Assembly: GCA_013002885.1 (NCBI GenBank)
Contig: JABDLS010000105.1
Location: forward strand, 1-57,700
Length of the DNA stretch: 57,700 bases
Source: Gemmatimonadota bacterium
GTDB lineage: Bacteria; Gemmatimonadota; Gemmatimonadetes; Longimicrobiales; Gaopeijiaceae
Direction: 5' to 3'
Both the position numbers and the translations under genes were made by a program. Below, piece after piece: positions 1-8,732 of the stretch (positions within the stretch are counted from its first letter, which is position 1; each line of letters begins with the position of its first letter). The notes under the pieces are model-generated. The model was given only the letters and a program-made list of their open reading frames with translations. It was not told where the DNA came from and ran no database searches.

Positions 1-265
1 CGCGGACGTGGTCGCCACCGATGCCGGCGTACACCCGATCCACTGTGGCGCCGGCCATGAGCTCGGCCTCCTCCATGGCGTTTCGCACCGATTCGGTCAT
101 TTCGTCGATGTTCGTCACCCGATCGCCTCGAAGCCCCCCTGTCTGGGCCTGGCCCACCCCGAGGACGGTCAACCCGGGACGACGCATGTCCTCGTGGATC
201 TCTCCAATGACGGCGCATGTCTGCGTCGTTCCGATGTCGAGTCCGGCGATGAGGTTTGCGCGCAT
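1..265 (-). CDS. ftsA: Cell division protein FtsA, N-terminal 88 residues (cut by window edge)
   Basis: The translation begins MRANLIAGLDIGTTQTCAV, the actin-fold phosphate-1 loop of FtsA (GLDIGTT near residues 8-14). It continues into the SHS2-side region with IDEMTESVRNAMEEAELMAG and VYAGIGGDHV, which match the family's conserved N-terminal third. FtsA is the membrane-associated actin homologue that anchors FtsZ to the inner membrane and recruits late division proteins. The ATG lies 4 bases after the ftsQ stop, so it is the last gene visible in the dcw operon; ftsZ would be expected just outside the window. The reading frame stays open to position 1, so it is partial only because of the window. 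Confidence 0.93.
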   Translation of the reverse strand, partial: MRANLIAGLDIGTTQTCAVIGEIHEDMRRPGLTVLGVGQAQTGGLRGDRVTNIDEMTESVRNAMEEAELMAGATVDRVYAGIGGDHVR

Positions 266-269
266 GGGC

Positions 270-1007
270 TCAGCGGTCAGGGGTGCGGCGGACCACGACC
301 TGGTCCGCGAATCTCAGGTCCACGACGTCCGGGATGTCGCCCGGCGTGCGACGGATGGCGTCGGTGAGTGCGGCTTCGGCCTCCCGCAGGCGGCCGAGGG
401 ACGTGCCCGGACGGACCAGAAGGGAGACGTCGGGGCTGATGAGACGTAGGCTCAGAGAGCCGTCGTCCTGCAGAGTCAGCGTCGAGATGCGACGGACCAG
501 TTCTTCGTCGGCTCGTCTGAGGTGCTCGATCTCCGCCGCCAGTACACGGACTTCTTCCGGGAAGACCGACGCCCCCTCCGGTGGCATCCGGCTAGCCGCG
601 ATGATGGGCAGATCCAGCCCGAACCGAGTGGGGTCGATGGGCAGGCGATGTCCGGCGGCGTCCAAAGGCTCGAGGGTGGGGGTGGCGGCGAGCGCCACAG
701 GGGTGCGCTCCTCCACGGTGACCCGAAGGCCGTTCGGCAGTCGGCGTCGCACCTCGGCGCTGAGCACGAGGGGATGCCTCTCGAGCCGCTCACGCCAAAC
801 CTCGGTGTCGCCCCACACTGAAGCGAGGCCCCCGAGGGCCAGGGCTGCCACCACGGTGTCTTCGGAGACGAACCGAGTCCCGAGCACCTCGACCTCGGTG
901 ACCTTGAAGGTCTCCATCGTCGCCAGAGCGTCGGGAAGCTCGGGACCCCAGACCAGGACCGGTCCGAAGGCGAGCGTCGCCAGGAGCACCTTGAGTTGGC
1001 TACGCAT
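270..1007 (-). CDS. ftsQ: Cell division protein FtsQ (POTRA domain)
   Basis: Bitopic inner-membrane divisome protein of 245 residues. A very short cytoplasmic tail (about 4 residues) is followed by a hydrophobic segment at about residues 5-22. A POTRA domain follows at about 32-100, recognisable from FKVTEVEVLGTRFVSEDTV and the later LRVTVEERTPVAL. The rest is a periplasmic beta domain. FtsQ links the early cytoplasmic division ring to FtsL/FtsB and FtsW/FtsI. Its ATG overlaps the end of murC by 8 bases and has a purine-rich GAGGGAG sequence about 9 bases upstream. Neither murB nor ddl separates it from murC. The protein is divergent at sequence level; the call rests on the POTRA motif plus position between murC and ftsA. 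Confidence 0.88.
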   Translation of the reverse strand: MRSQLKVLLATLAFGPVLVWGPELPDALATMETFKVTEVEVLGTRFVSEDTVVAALALGGLASVWGDTEVWRERLERHPLVLSAEVRRRLPNGLRVTVEERTPVALAATPTLEPLDAAGHRLPIDPTRFGLDLPIIAASRMPPEGASVFPEEVRVLAAEIEHLRRADEELVRRISTLTLQDDGSLSLRLISPDVSLLVRPGTSLGRLREAEAALTDAIRRTPGDIPDVVDLRFADQVVVRRTPDR

Positions 1008-2409
1008 GGGCCGGCTCCCTCAGGACATCCAAAAGGGCCGGGCCCAGGCGCTCGATGGAGCCGGCGCCGAGGGTCAGGACGACGTCACCTTCCCGCACCT
1101 CGTCGGACAGGCGGGCCGGGAGGTCGTCAAGCTCAGGCACGTACACCACTGAGCTCGCTCCCGCAGCGGTAGCTGTCTCCACCAGTGTCTGACCGGAGAC
1201 GCCTGGAATAGGGTCCTCGCGAGCAGGGAAAATGTCCGTGAGCCACACGGCGTCCGCCATGGCGAGGGCTTCCCCGAACTCACGTGCGAAGTCCCGGGTC
1301 CTCGAGAAGAGGTGCGGCTGGAAGACGGCGACCAGTCGCCGACCCGGGTAGCTGGTCCTGGCCGCCCGGAGGGCTGCCGCAAGCTCGGTCGGGTGGTGGC
1401 CGTAGTCGTCGACGATGACCACTCCGCGAGCTTCACCGAGGCGCTGGAATCGACGACCGATCCCCTCGAACGCAGCCAAAGCCCGAAAGACAGCATCCCA
1501 CTCGGTATCCAGGGCACGGGCGGCAGCCGCCGAGGCCAGAGCATTGAGGAGGTTGTGCCGGCCGCCCATGGGGAGGGCCATCTCCCCAACGCTACGGCCC
1601 TCCTCGTGGATCCGGGCCCGACTGGTGCCGTGAACCACCCGGATGTCCGTGGCGCGGAGCATGGATCCCGCGCGGGTGCCGTACGTGTATCCGGCGGACC
1701 CTACGATGGGAAGGAGGGACGACGCGCCATGATCGTCGGCGCAGACGATGACCCTTCCCCCTCCTCGGACACCGGCCAGGAAGTCCAGGAACCCCCTACG
1801 GACGCCGTCCAGGTCGCCATAGATGTCGAGGTGGTCGGCCTCCATGTTGGTGACCACCGCCACGTCGGGCGCGAGGGTGAGGAAGGACCGGTCGTACTCG
1901 TCGGCCTCGACGACGAAGAGGTCGTCGGACCCGAAGCGCAGGTTGCCCTCCCACGCCGACACACGCCCTCCCACCAAACCGGTGGGGTCATGGTCGCCGG
2001 CAGCGAGGATCTGCGTGGTCATGGCCGTCGTCGTCGTCTTGCCGTGGGTTCCGGCGATACCCACGACGGTGCCGTGGGCAACCCATGCGCCCAACGCCTC
2101 CGAGCGTTTCAGGACAGGAAGGCCCGCTTCCCGGGCGGCAACCAGTTCCGGGTGGACGGCAGACACGGCCGCCGTGGCCACCATGGCCGACGCGCCCTCC
2201 ACATGGTCGGCTGCGTGTCCGACCGAGACCGACGCGCCGAGCTTCCGGAGTCGCTGGAGGGCCACGCTGTCCTTCGCGTCGCAACCACTCACCAGTCCAC
2301 CGCTCCGGAGCAGGAGCTCCGCCAGGGGATACATCCCCGCCCCCCCTATGCCCACGAAGTGGACGGGCTGCTCTGCGGCCAATGCTCGAATATCGAGGGT
2401 TGCGTTCAC
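1000..2409 (-). CDS. murC: UDP-N-acetylmuramate--L-alanine ligase MurC
   Basis: Cytoplasmic Mur ligase that adds L-Ala to UDP-MurNAc using ATP. At 469 residues it has normal MurC length. The N-terminal Rossmann domain carries HFVGIGGAGMYPLAELL (about 17-33). The central ATPase domain carries the P-loop GTHGKTTTTAM (about 120-130) and VVTNMEADHLDIYG, the Mur ligase Mg/substrate segment. The C-terminal domain includes VDDYGHHPTEL and FQPHLFSRT, which are characteristic of MurC rather than MurD, MurE or MurF. Start ATG overlaps the murG stop by 4 bases, and its stop overlaps ftsQ by 8, so translation is probably coupled along the operon. All catalytic motifs appear intact. Confidence 0.97.
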   Translation of the reverse strand: MNATLDIRALAAEQPVHFVGIGGAGMYPLAELLLRSGGLVSGCDAKDSVALQRLRKLGASVSVGHAADHVEGASAMVATAAVSAVHPELVAAREAGLPVLKRSEALGAWVAHGTVVGIAGTHGKTTTTAMTTQILAAGDHDPTGLVGGRVSAWEGNLRFGSDDLFVVEADEYDRSFLTLAPDVAVVTNMEADHLDIYGDLDGVRRGFLDFLAGVRGGGRVIVCADDHGASSLLPIVGSAGYTYGTRAGSMLRATDIRVVHGTSRARIHEEGRSVGEMALPMGGRHNLLNALASAAAARALDTEWDAVFRALAAFEGIGRRFQRLGEARGVVIVDDYGHHPTELAAALRAARTSYPGRRLVAVFQPHLFSRTRDFAREFGEALAMADAVWLTDIFPAREDPIPGVSGQTLVETATAAGASSVVYVPELDDLPARLSDEVREGDVVLTLGAGSIERLGPALLDVLREPAHA

Positions 2410-3551
2410 GCCGCCCTCCGCACCGGAAGGAATGTGGCGACGTCTTCGGCGATCTTCCGTGTCGCACCGGGGCGGGCCCGGGCCAGGGCACGGGAGCGCA
2501 TCCCGGCCAGGCCGTCGGGGTCGGACGCCAGGGCCCGCACTTCGGCTGCCAGTCGTGCGGGGGTGAGCTCGGACTCGGGCAACACCCGAGCCGTCCCGGC
2601 CGCTTCCAGCGCCCGGGCGTTGAACATCTGATGGTTTTCAGCCGCCGTCGGCAGCGGAACGAGGACCGCCGGGAGTCCCTGGTTCAGGAACTCCTCGGTG
2701 GTCATGGCGCCGGCCCGACTGAGTGCCGCGTCAGCGGCGGCGAGCGCGGCGGGCATGTTGTCGAGATACGGTTCGATGTGGATCCACGCGGGGTGCTCCA
2801 CGGCCGCCAGGGCCTTCTCGACGCCCTCGAAGTGCTTCGGCCCGGTCACCCAGAGGAAGTGCGCGACGTGCGGCCGTTGCTCCTCGCCCCGCTCGACTGC
2901 TTCGACGTACGCGCCGACCCCTCGATTGAGGGCGAAGGACCCCTGGCTACCTCCGGTGATCAGGATGAGGAGTACGTCGGCGGGGATTCCGAAGAGGGCA
3001 CGCGCCTCGGTGGGATCCATCGTCGACGGAGGCCGCACGGGATTGCCGCTCACCAAGCAGCGGGACGCCCCGACGGGCATCCGGGCGATGGCCTCCGGAT
3101 ATGCGACGTGGATCCGCTGCGCGAAGCGCGTCAGGAGCTTGGTCACGGCACCGGGCCACGAGTTCTGCTCCTGGAGCACCAGTGGTATTCCCATCAGCCC
3201 GGCGACGATCCCCGCCGGCGCCCCTGCGTAGCCACCCGTCACGACCACCACCTCCGGGCGACGTTCGCGGAAGAGGCGCGAGACCCGGAGCAAGGCGGAG
3301 GCAAGACCGGTGAAGGCACGCCAACTACCGAGGGGCCGTCTCCGGTCGATGCCGTAGACCGACAGGAGGAGGTGCTCTTCACCCCGCTCCGGGAGCACAC
3401 GTGCTTCCAGGCCGCGGCGAGCGCCGACGAAGAGCACGCGGACGTCGGGACGTGCCTCTCGGAGGGCATCGGCAATGGCCAGAGCTGGGTACAGGTGTCC
3501 ACCGGTTCCGCCGCCGGCCACGACCACGAATGGCCCCGTCGTCTCAGGCAC
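2406..3551 (-). CDS. murG: UDP-N-acetylglucosamine--lipid I GlcNAc transferase MurG
   Basis: Peripheral inner-membrane GT28 glycosyltransferase that makes lipid II from lipid I. At 381 residues it is near the usual 350-380. The N-terminal glycine-rich loop is VVAGGGTGGHLYPALAIADAL (about 9-29), and GGYAGAPAGIVAGLMGIPLVLQEQN is the second conserved N-terminal block. The C-terminal donor site has ITGGSQGSFALNRGV, then LSRAGAMTTEEFLNQGLPAVLVPLP and NHQMFNA, which bind UDP-GlcNAc. The gene overlaps ftsW by 8 bases upstream and murC by 4 bases downstream. Nothing in the sequence looks degenerate. Confidence 0.97.
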   Translation of the reverse strand: MPETTGPFVVVAGGGTGGHLYPALAIADALREARPDVRVLFVGARRGLEARVLPERGEEHLLLSVYGIDRRRPLGSWRAFTGLASALLRVSRLFRERRPEVVVVTGGYAGAPAGIVAGLMGIPLVLQEQNSWPGAVTKLLTRFAQRIHVAYPEAIARMPVGASRCLVSGNPVRPPSTMDPTEARALFGIPADVLLILITGGSQGSFALNRGVGAYVEAVERGEEQRPHVAHFLWVTGPKHFEGVEKALAAVEHPAWIHIEPYLDNMPAALAAADAALSRAGAMTTEEFLNQGLPAVLVPLPTAAENHQMFNARALEAAGTARVLPESELTPARLAAEVRALASDPDGLAGMRSRALARARPGATRKIAEDVATFLPVRRAA

Positions 3552-4719
3552 GGACGGCCTTCCCTCCCGGGGCGGCCCGGGCGATGGATATCAGGATGCC
3601 CAGGGCGACGAACGTGACGATGAGGTTCGACCGCCCATACGAAACGAGGGGGAGAGCGAGTCCCGTCGCCGGCGCCAGGGCGAGGCCCACGGCCATGTGG
3701 AGCGTGGCCTGCACGGCGATGAAGCTGGCGCATCCCACGGCCAGCAGCTCCCCGAAGAAGTCAGGCGCCCGACTGGCGATACGGAACCCGATGAGGACGA
3801 CGATGAGGTAGAGAACGATCAGAGCCACGGCTCCCAGAAAGCCCCATTCCTCGCCGATCATCGCGAAGATGAAGTCGTTGTGGGCCTCGGGGAGGAATCC
3901 GTACTTCTGACGGCCCTCGCCGATGCCGACGCCGTTGAGTCCGCCGGAGCCGAAGGCCACCAGCGACTGCTTCACCTGATATCCCGCCCCGGATGGGTCC
4001 GAGACCTGGCCCAGGAACTGGGTCATGCGCTCCACCCGGTAGTCCACCTGGAGTTGCCAGTAGACCAGCGGCGAGAGGAGAAGGCCCAGGAAGATGAAAT
4101 GACCGATGCGGGCGCCTGCCGCGAAGACGATCACCATGCCCAGCACGAGGACTACGAGAGCCGTCGAAAGGTCGGGCGCGGCGGCTACGAGTCCCACAGG
4201 CACTGCCCACACCAACAGGAAGGGACCGAGGCCTCGACGCAGGGAGCGAAAGTGCTCTGCCTTCCGCACCGCGGTGGCCGCCGTCCACACGATGATGGCG
4301 ACCTTTGCGATCTCCGATGGCTGAAACCCCACACCCAGCCGTAGCCAGCGGCGTGCCCCGTTGACCTCCGGCGCAATGCCGTAGGTCCAGGGCAAGACGC
4401 ACAGGAGGAGAAGGAAGCTGGAGCCCACGATCATCGGCCAGGACAGATGTTCCCACACCTTGTAGGGCACGTAGGCGGTGACGAGGAGGAGAGCGAGACC
4501 CGCCCCCGCGCCCGCAGCCTGGCGCCCCACGAAATAGTGGTCGGGCAGACCCTGGCGGATGGCGTGGACGGACGAGGCGCTGTACAGCGTCACCAGCCCG
4601 AAGGAGAGGATCAGGAGCGTGAGCCCCATGAGCGTCGCCGCCTCCCAGCCACGGCCGAGGCCGGAGTCCGGGAGCCGGACGGGGGCCGGCGGGGCGAGGT
4701 CCATGGGGCGCGCCGTCAT
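3544..4719 (-). CDS. ftsW: Peptidoglycan glycosyltransferase FtsW (SEDS family)
   Basis: Polytopic SEDS-family septal peptidoglycan polymerase that works with FtsI. The start is set at the ATG giving MTARPMDLAPPAPVR because it forms an ATGA overlap with the murD stop; the open frame extends further upstream but that part lies inside murD. The protein has 391 residues and about ten membrane segments. SEDS hallmarks are present: GARRWLRLGVGFQPSEIAKVA (about residues 120-140), PDLSTALVV, the long periplasmic loop with QSLVAFGSGGLNGVGIGEG and KYGFLPEAHNDFIFAMIGEEWGF, and a C-terminal PLVSYGRSNL. That last motif is PLVSYGGSS in many homologues; here an Arg replaces the second Gly. Confidence 0.95.
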   Translation of the reverse strand: MTARPMDLAPPAPVRLPDSGLGRGWEAATLMGLTLLILSFGLVTLYSASSVHAIRQGLPDHYFVGRQAAGAGAGLALLLVTAYVPYKVWEHLSWPMIVGSSFLLLLCVLPWTYGIAPEVNGARRWLRLGVGFQPSEIAKVAIIVWTAATAVRKAEHFRSLRRGLGPFLLVWAVPVGLVAAAPDLSTALVVLVLGMVIVFAAGARIGHFIFLGLLLSPLVYWQLQVDYRVERMTQFLGQVSDPSGAGYQVKQSLVAFGSGGLNGVGIGEGRQKYGFLPEAHNDFIFAMIGEEWGFLGAVALIVLYLIVVLIGFRIASRAPDFFGELLAVGCASFIAVQATLHMAVGLALAPATGLALPLVSYGRSNLIVTFVALGILISIARAAPGGKAVRA

Positions 4720-6083
4720 GCCACCGCCTTGGCGAGTCCGGTGAAATGCCTGCCGCGGTGCTCGTAGCTTTCGTACATGTCGAAGCTCGAGCACGCCGGC
4801 GAAAGAAGGACGACGTCGCCCGCTACGGCGACTCGGGCCGCGCGGGCCACCACGTCTTCCATGCTGCCCTCCACCTGCCAAACGTCGGGCCCGGCCACGC
4901 GCGCGGCGTTCAACTCCCTCGCCGCCCGCTCTCCAGCGGCGCCGTAGGCCAGAACCGCTCGGACCCGTCCCTCCAACACGTCGGCGAGCGGGCCGAAGTC
5001 CTCTCCCTTGTCCTTGCCCCCGATGAGGAGCACCACCGGCCGGTCCAGGCTCATCACGGCGCTGCGGGTCGCCGCGAGGTTCGTCGCCTTGGAGTCGTTG
5101 ACCCAGAGAACTCCTCTTCCTTCTGCCACCGGTTCCAGACGGTGTGGGAGTGCCCGCGCCGAGCCGAGGCCGGCGGAGATACCTCCCTCCGCGGCACCCG
5201 CCAGCCGTGCCACCAGGGCGGCACAGAGGCCGTTGAGCAGGTTGTGCTCGCCGAGGAGGGGGAAGTCCGCTACTGGCAGGAGCGGCTCGATCTCGCCCCA
5301 CGGGTGCAGCGTCATCACGCCATCATCGATCAGGGCGTCGCCGGCATCGGTCCCGAAGTAGTACCGACGTCCGGGCGCGTCTCCGGCCAGGGACCTCACC
5401 GCCTCGTCCCCGGCAGGCAGCACCCATGCCGACGACTCGTCGGCGTTGTCGAAGATCCGGGCCTTGTCGGCGTAGTATGCTTCGACGCTTCCGTACCGGT
5501 CGAGATGATCCGGTGACAGGTTCGTCACCACCCCGATGTCGGGACGGAACGTCTCCACGTCGGCGAGCTGATAGGAGCTCATTTCGAGGACCACCCAATC
5601 GGGCTGGGGATCCCGGCGGGCGAGATCGGACGCCGGAGGCGCGAGCCCCCCACCCACGTTCCCACCTGCGGCCGAGTCGAAGCCCGAGGCGCGGAGGAGG
5701 TGGTCCACCAGCAGTGTGGTCGTCGTCTTCCCATTGGTCCCGGTGATGGCGATCAGTGAACCCGTGTAGAACCGTGCGGCGAGCTCGGGCTCGCTGATCC
5801 AGCGCTTCCCGCGGTCCGCGAGGAACCGGAGCACCGAAGCGTCGGGCGGGATCCCTGGACTGGTGACGATGAGGCTGGCCTCCGCCAGTCGCTCGAGGTC
5901 GTGTCCTCCGAGTTCAACGTGGATTCCGAGTGCTCGCAGATCGGCTCCACGAGCTGCAACTGCATCATCCGTGCGCGTATCCGAGACATAGACATCTCCT
6001 CCTTGTTCGACTGCTAGACGGGCAGCGGCGACGCCGCTCGCTCCGAGACCGATGACGGCCACCTTCACGCTCTGCAGATCCAT
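4716..6083 (-). CDS. murD: UDP-N-acetylmuramoyl-L-alanine--D-glutamate ligase MurD
   Basis: Cytoplasmic Mur ligase adding D-Glu to UDP-MurNAc-L-Ala. I start it at MDLQSVKVAVIGLGASG, 455 residues, because the frame upstream of this reads through mraY. The N-terminal nucleotide-like fold has VIGLGASGVAAARLA. The P-loop is ITGTNGKTTTTLLVDHLL (about 120-137), followed by SSYQLADVETFRPDIGVVTNLSPDHLDRYGS, typical of MurD. The C-terminal domain has VNDSKATNLAAT and LLIGGKDKGEDF, then LLSPACSSFDMYESYEHRG, the MurD signature end. The stop overlaps ftsW by 4 bases. The 40-nt space to mraY upstream is the only true gap in the cluster. Confidence 0.97.
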   Translation of the reverse strand: MDLQSVKVAVIGLGASGVAAARLAVEQGGDVYVSDTRTDDAVAARGADLRALGIHVELGGHDLERLAEASLIVTSPGIPPDASVLRFLADRGKRWISEPELAARFYTGSLIAITGTNGKTTTTLLVDHLLRASGFDSAAGGNVGGGLAPPASDLARRDPQPDWVVLEMSSYQLADVETFRPDIGVVTNLSPDHLDRYGSVEAYYADKARIFDNADESSAWVLPAGDEAVRSLAGDAPGRRYYFGTDAGDALIDDGVMTLHPWGEIEPLLPVADFPLLGEHNLLNGLCAALVARLAGAAEGGISAGLGSARALPHRLEPVAEGRGVLWVNDSKATNLAATRSAVMSLDRPVVLLIGGKDKGEDFGPLADVLEGRVRAVLAYGAAGERAARELNAARVAGPDVWQVEGSMEDVVARAARVAVAGDVVLLSPACSSFDMYESYEHRGRHFTGLAKAVA

Positions 6084-6123
6084 CACGCTCCTTCCCGAGC
6101 TCGCATGGGCGCACCATCCTCCT

Positions 6124-7239
6124 TCACCGAACCTTGAGGGTGCTGAATGCGAGCATCGCGAAGAGCACGCCGACGATCCAAAAGCGGACGACGACTTTGG
6201 GCTCCGACCACCCGAGCTTCTCGAAGTGGTGGTGGATGGGAGCCATCCTGAAGACGCGTCGACCCTCTCCGAACCGACGCTTCGTGTACTTGAACCAGCC
6301 TCGCTGGACGATGACCGAGAGGGTCTCGAGGACGAACACGCCCCCGACGATGACCAGGAGGAACTCGGCCTTGAGGAGAATCGCCATGGCGCCCAGCGCT
6401 CCTCCCAGGGCGAGCGACCCGGTGTCGCCCATGAAGACTTCGGCCGGGTGCGAGTTGAACCAGAGAAAGCCGATGGCCGCGCCGGACAAAGCAAAGGCGA
6501 AGATCGTCAGCTCCCCCGCCCCGGGGAGGTGGAAGAAGCCGAGGTAACTCGACGTGTCGACCCGACCCGCGACATACGCGAAGACACCGAGGGTTGCCGC
6601 GGCTATGGCCGTGAGGCCGGCGGCCAGACCGTCGAGGCCGTCGGTGAGGTTCACCGCATTGGATGATCCCGAGATGACCACGCCGGTGAAGAGCACGAAG
6701 ACCGGAGGGGCGAAGGCTGCGGCCACGTCGGCGAAGAAGGGCACAGAGGTCCACGTCGTCGGGTGTGTCGAAATCGGCTGCCAGAGGAGGAAGGCCCCTA
6801 GTGAGAGGCCGAACGTCCACTGCCCGATCATCTTGTAGCGGGCAACCAGCCCCCGGGTCTTGCCCTGGACCACCTTGAGGTAGTCGTCCAGGAGTCCGAT
6901 GGCGCCCATCCAGAGAAGGGAGACCACCGCGAGGACGGTGTAGGGGTTGTCCAGCCGAGCCCACAGCAGCGTCGACACCGTCGCGGCAGTGATGATGATG
7001 AGGCCGCCCATGGTGGGCGTGCCCGACTTGGTCAGGTGTGACTCGGGGCCGACGTCCCGTACCACCTGTCCGACGTTGGCGAGCTGGAGGCGTCGGATCA
7101 CCGCCGGCCCGAAGGCAAAGGCGATGATGAGCGACGTGACCACCGCCCCGGCGGTACGAAACGAGATGTAGACGAAGACGTTGAAGACGCCGAACGCGTC
7201 GGAAAGCTCGGCGACGGCGGGCATGAGGTAGTAGAGCAT
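6124..7239 (-). CDS. mraY: Phospho-N-acetylmuramoyl-pentapeptide transferase MraY
   Basis: Integral inner-membrane enzyme of 371 residues that transfers phospho-MurNAc-pentapeptide to undecaprenyl phosphate, forming lipid I. About ten hydrophobic segments are visible. Family motifs occur in order: HLTKSGTPTMGGLIII (about 68-83), LLDDYLKVVQGKTRGL (the DDxxK motif), SNAVNLTDGLDGLAAGL (the NLTDGLDGL signature), FMGDTGSLALGG, and near the C-terminus FRMAPIHHHFEKLGW, which contains the MraY-specific histidine cluster. Its ATG shares one base with the murF stop. Length and motifs match a fully functional copy. Confidence 0.98.
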   Translation of the reverse strand: MLYYLMPAVAELSDAFGVFNVFVYISFRTAGAVVTSLIIAFAFGPAVIRRLQLANVGQVVRDVGPESHLTKSGTPTMGGLIIITAATVSTLLWARLDNPYTVLAVVSLLWMGAIGLLDDYLKVVQGKTRGLVARYKMIGQWTFGLSLGAFLLWQPISTHPTTWTSVPFFADVAAAFAPPVFVLFTGVVISGSSNAVNLTDGLDGLAAGLTAIAAATLGVFAYVAGRVDTSSYLGFFHLPGAGELTIFAFALSGAAIGFLWFNSHPAEVFMGDTGSLALGGALGAMAILLKAEFLLVIVGGVFVLETLSVIVQRGWFKYTKRRFGEGRRVFRMAPIHHHFEKLGWSEPKVVVRFWIVGVLFAMLAFSTLKVR

Positions 7240-8732
7240 CAGCTCTCCTCCCCGTCGGCGGCTTCGGAACCGGCCCGGGACTCGGAACCGGCCCGGGACT
7301 CGGAGCCTTCCGGGGTCTCTGAGCCTTTCCGGGACAAGGAGCCCTCGCCGCCGAAGTCGTCCTCCAGGAGGGGCAGGATGCCCTCGAGGGCGACCCCACG
7401 AGAGGCCTTGAGGAGGACGATCTCGTCACCCTCCAGGCGGTCACTGAGGCGGGGGTACGCTTCGGACCACTCGGATCCAGTGATGAGGCGGTCGGCGTCT
7501 GAGGCTTTGTCGGCACCCCCGCCCTGCGCTGCGTCGGCGAACGCGCCCGTCGCGACCACCAGGTCCACATCGCGTCCGAGGGCGTCAGCGAGCACTTCCA
7601 TGTGGAGGCTCGCCGAAGCGTCGCCCAGCTCCAGCATGCTTCCGAGGACGGCGACCTTCCGCGCGGCGACACCCTGAGCTTCCAAGACGTCCAGGGACGC
7701 CCGCACGCTCTGAGGATTGGCGTTGTAGCAGTCGACGATGAGGGTCAGGTCGCCGATACGCCGAAACTCCGTCCGGAGGGCCCGCCGCTCCGTGTTCGCG
7801 AGGCCGCGTACGGCATCCTTCGCGCCGACACCGAGGAGTTCCGCGATGGTGAGAGCGAGAAGCGCGTTGGTGACACCGTGCCGGCCAACCATCGGGGCCG
7901 TCACACGTTCGCCGCGCCAGTCGAAAGCGTACTTGCCGAAGACATCGACGTCGGGGTGGCCCGGGCGTCCCGTCTCGTCGGCCCGCTCGCTCCATCCTAC
8001 CACGCGGACCCGTGAGCAGAGCTTGCGAGCCCGCTCCGGGAGTCCCGCCGGTTCATCACCGACGACACACCGACCGCCGTCGGACATGTGCCTGAGGATC
8101 TGGAGCTTCTCCTCGAAAACCCCCTCGACAGAGCCGAGCTTCTCGAGATGGCTCTCGCCGACGGTGGTGATGACCGCGATGTCCGGCCGTGCGATCTGGG
8201 CAAGCGTGGCAATCTCCCCGGGCTCGTTGGTGCCCAGCTCGAGGACCACCGCCTCGGCGTCGTCCGGAACGGTGAGGACCGTCAGCGGCATGCCGATCCG
8301 GTTGTTCAGATTCCCCTCGGTCGCATGCACACGGCGAGTCGCCGCAAGGGCAGCCGCCACCATGTCCTTGGTCGTGGTCTTGCCCGAGGAGCCCGTGATG
8401 GCCACGACCGGCGCGTCCAGAGCCTGGCGACGGTGGTACGCCAGCATGCCCAGCGCCACGAGGGTGTCATCCACCGGATAAAGCCTCACGTTCGACGGGT
8501 CCCCGGCCGCCGGATGGGAGACGACGGCGCCTCGCGCCCCGCGGGAGAGGGCGTCGGCAACGAAGTCGTGGCCGTCGAAGCGCTCACCCACGAGGGCCAC
8601 GTAGAGATCGTCTTTCTGGGTGGTGCGGGAGTCGGTGGAGACGCCCGCGTACTCGATACCCTCTTCCGCATGCTCCATCCGAAGGCCGAGCGCACGGCGC
8701 ACCCGGGCGTCGGTCCAGACGAAAGCGCTCAT
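7239..8732 (-). CDS. murF: UDP-N-acetylmuramoyl-tripeptide--D-alanyl-D-alanine ligase MurF, with repetitive C-terminal tail
   Basis: Cytoplasmic Mur ligase adding D-Ala-D-Ala to the UDP-tripeptide. The N-terminal domain shows YAGVSTDSRTTQKDDLYVAL and GERFDGHDFVADAL. The ATPase domain has VAITGSSGKTTTKDMVAAAL (P-loop, about 112-131), LNNRIGMPLTVL and ELGTNEPGEIATL. The C-terminal domain has IVDCYNANPQSVRASL and VLGSMLELG. At 497 residues it is some 30-40 longer than usual. The excess is a Ser/Glu/Gly-rich tail after about residue 455 that contains repeated GSESRA units encoded by an 18-bp tandem repeat. The tail is probably disordered and has no catalytic motif. The gene overlaps murE by 4 bases. 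Confidence 0.96.
   Translation of the reverse strand: MSAFVWTDARVRRALGLRMEHAEEGIEYAGVSTDSRTTQKDDLYVALVGERFDGHDFVADALSRGARGAVVSHPAAGDPSNVRLYPVDDTLVALGMLAYHRRQALDAPVVAITGSSGKTTTKDMVAAALAATRRVHATEGNLNNRIGMPLTVLTVPDDAEAVVLELGTNEPGEIATLAQIARPDIAVITTVGESHLEKLGSVEGVFEEKLQILRHMSDGGRCVVGDEPAGLPERARKLCSRVRVVGWSERADETGRPGHPDVDVFGKYAFDWRGERVTAPMVGRHGVTNALLALTIAELLGVGAKDAVRGLANTERRALRTEFRRIGDLTLIVDCYNANPQSVRASLDVLEAQGVAARKVAVLGSMLELGDASASLHMEVLADALGRDVDLVVATGAFADAAQGGGADKASDADRLITGSEWSEAYPRLSDRLEGDEIVLLKASRGVALEGILPLLEDDFGGEGSLSRKGSETPEGSESRAGSESRAGSEAADGEES
7265..7300. repeat. Two perfect tandem copies of an 18-bp unit in the end of murF
   Basis: The unit CGGAACCGGCCCGGGACT occurs at 7265-7282 and 7283-7300, followed by a decayed third copy. 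It keeps the reading frame and encodes the Ser-Arg-Ala-Gly-Ser-Glu repeat of the MurF tail. An in-frame repeat of this type can change copy number by slippage without disturbing the enzyme core. Confidence 0.85.

Noticed and set aside
4720..5301. Upstream extension of ftsW
   Set aside because: It runs inside murD in another frame, and the ATG at 4719 makes a 4-base overlap typical for this operon.
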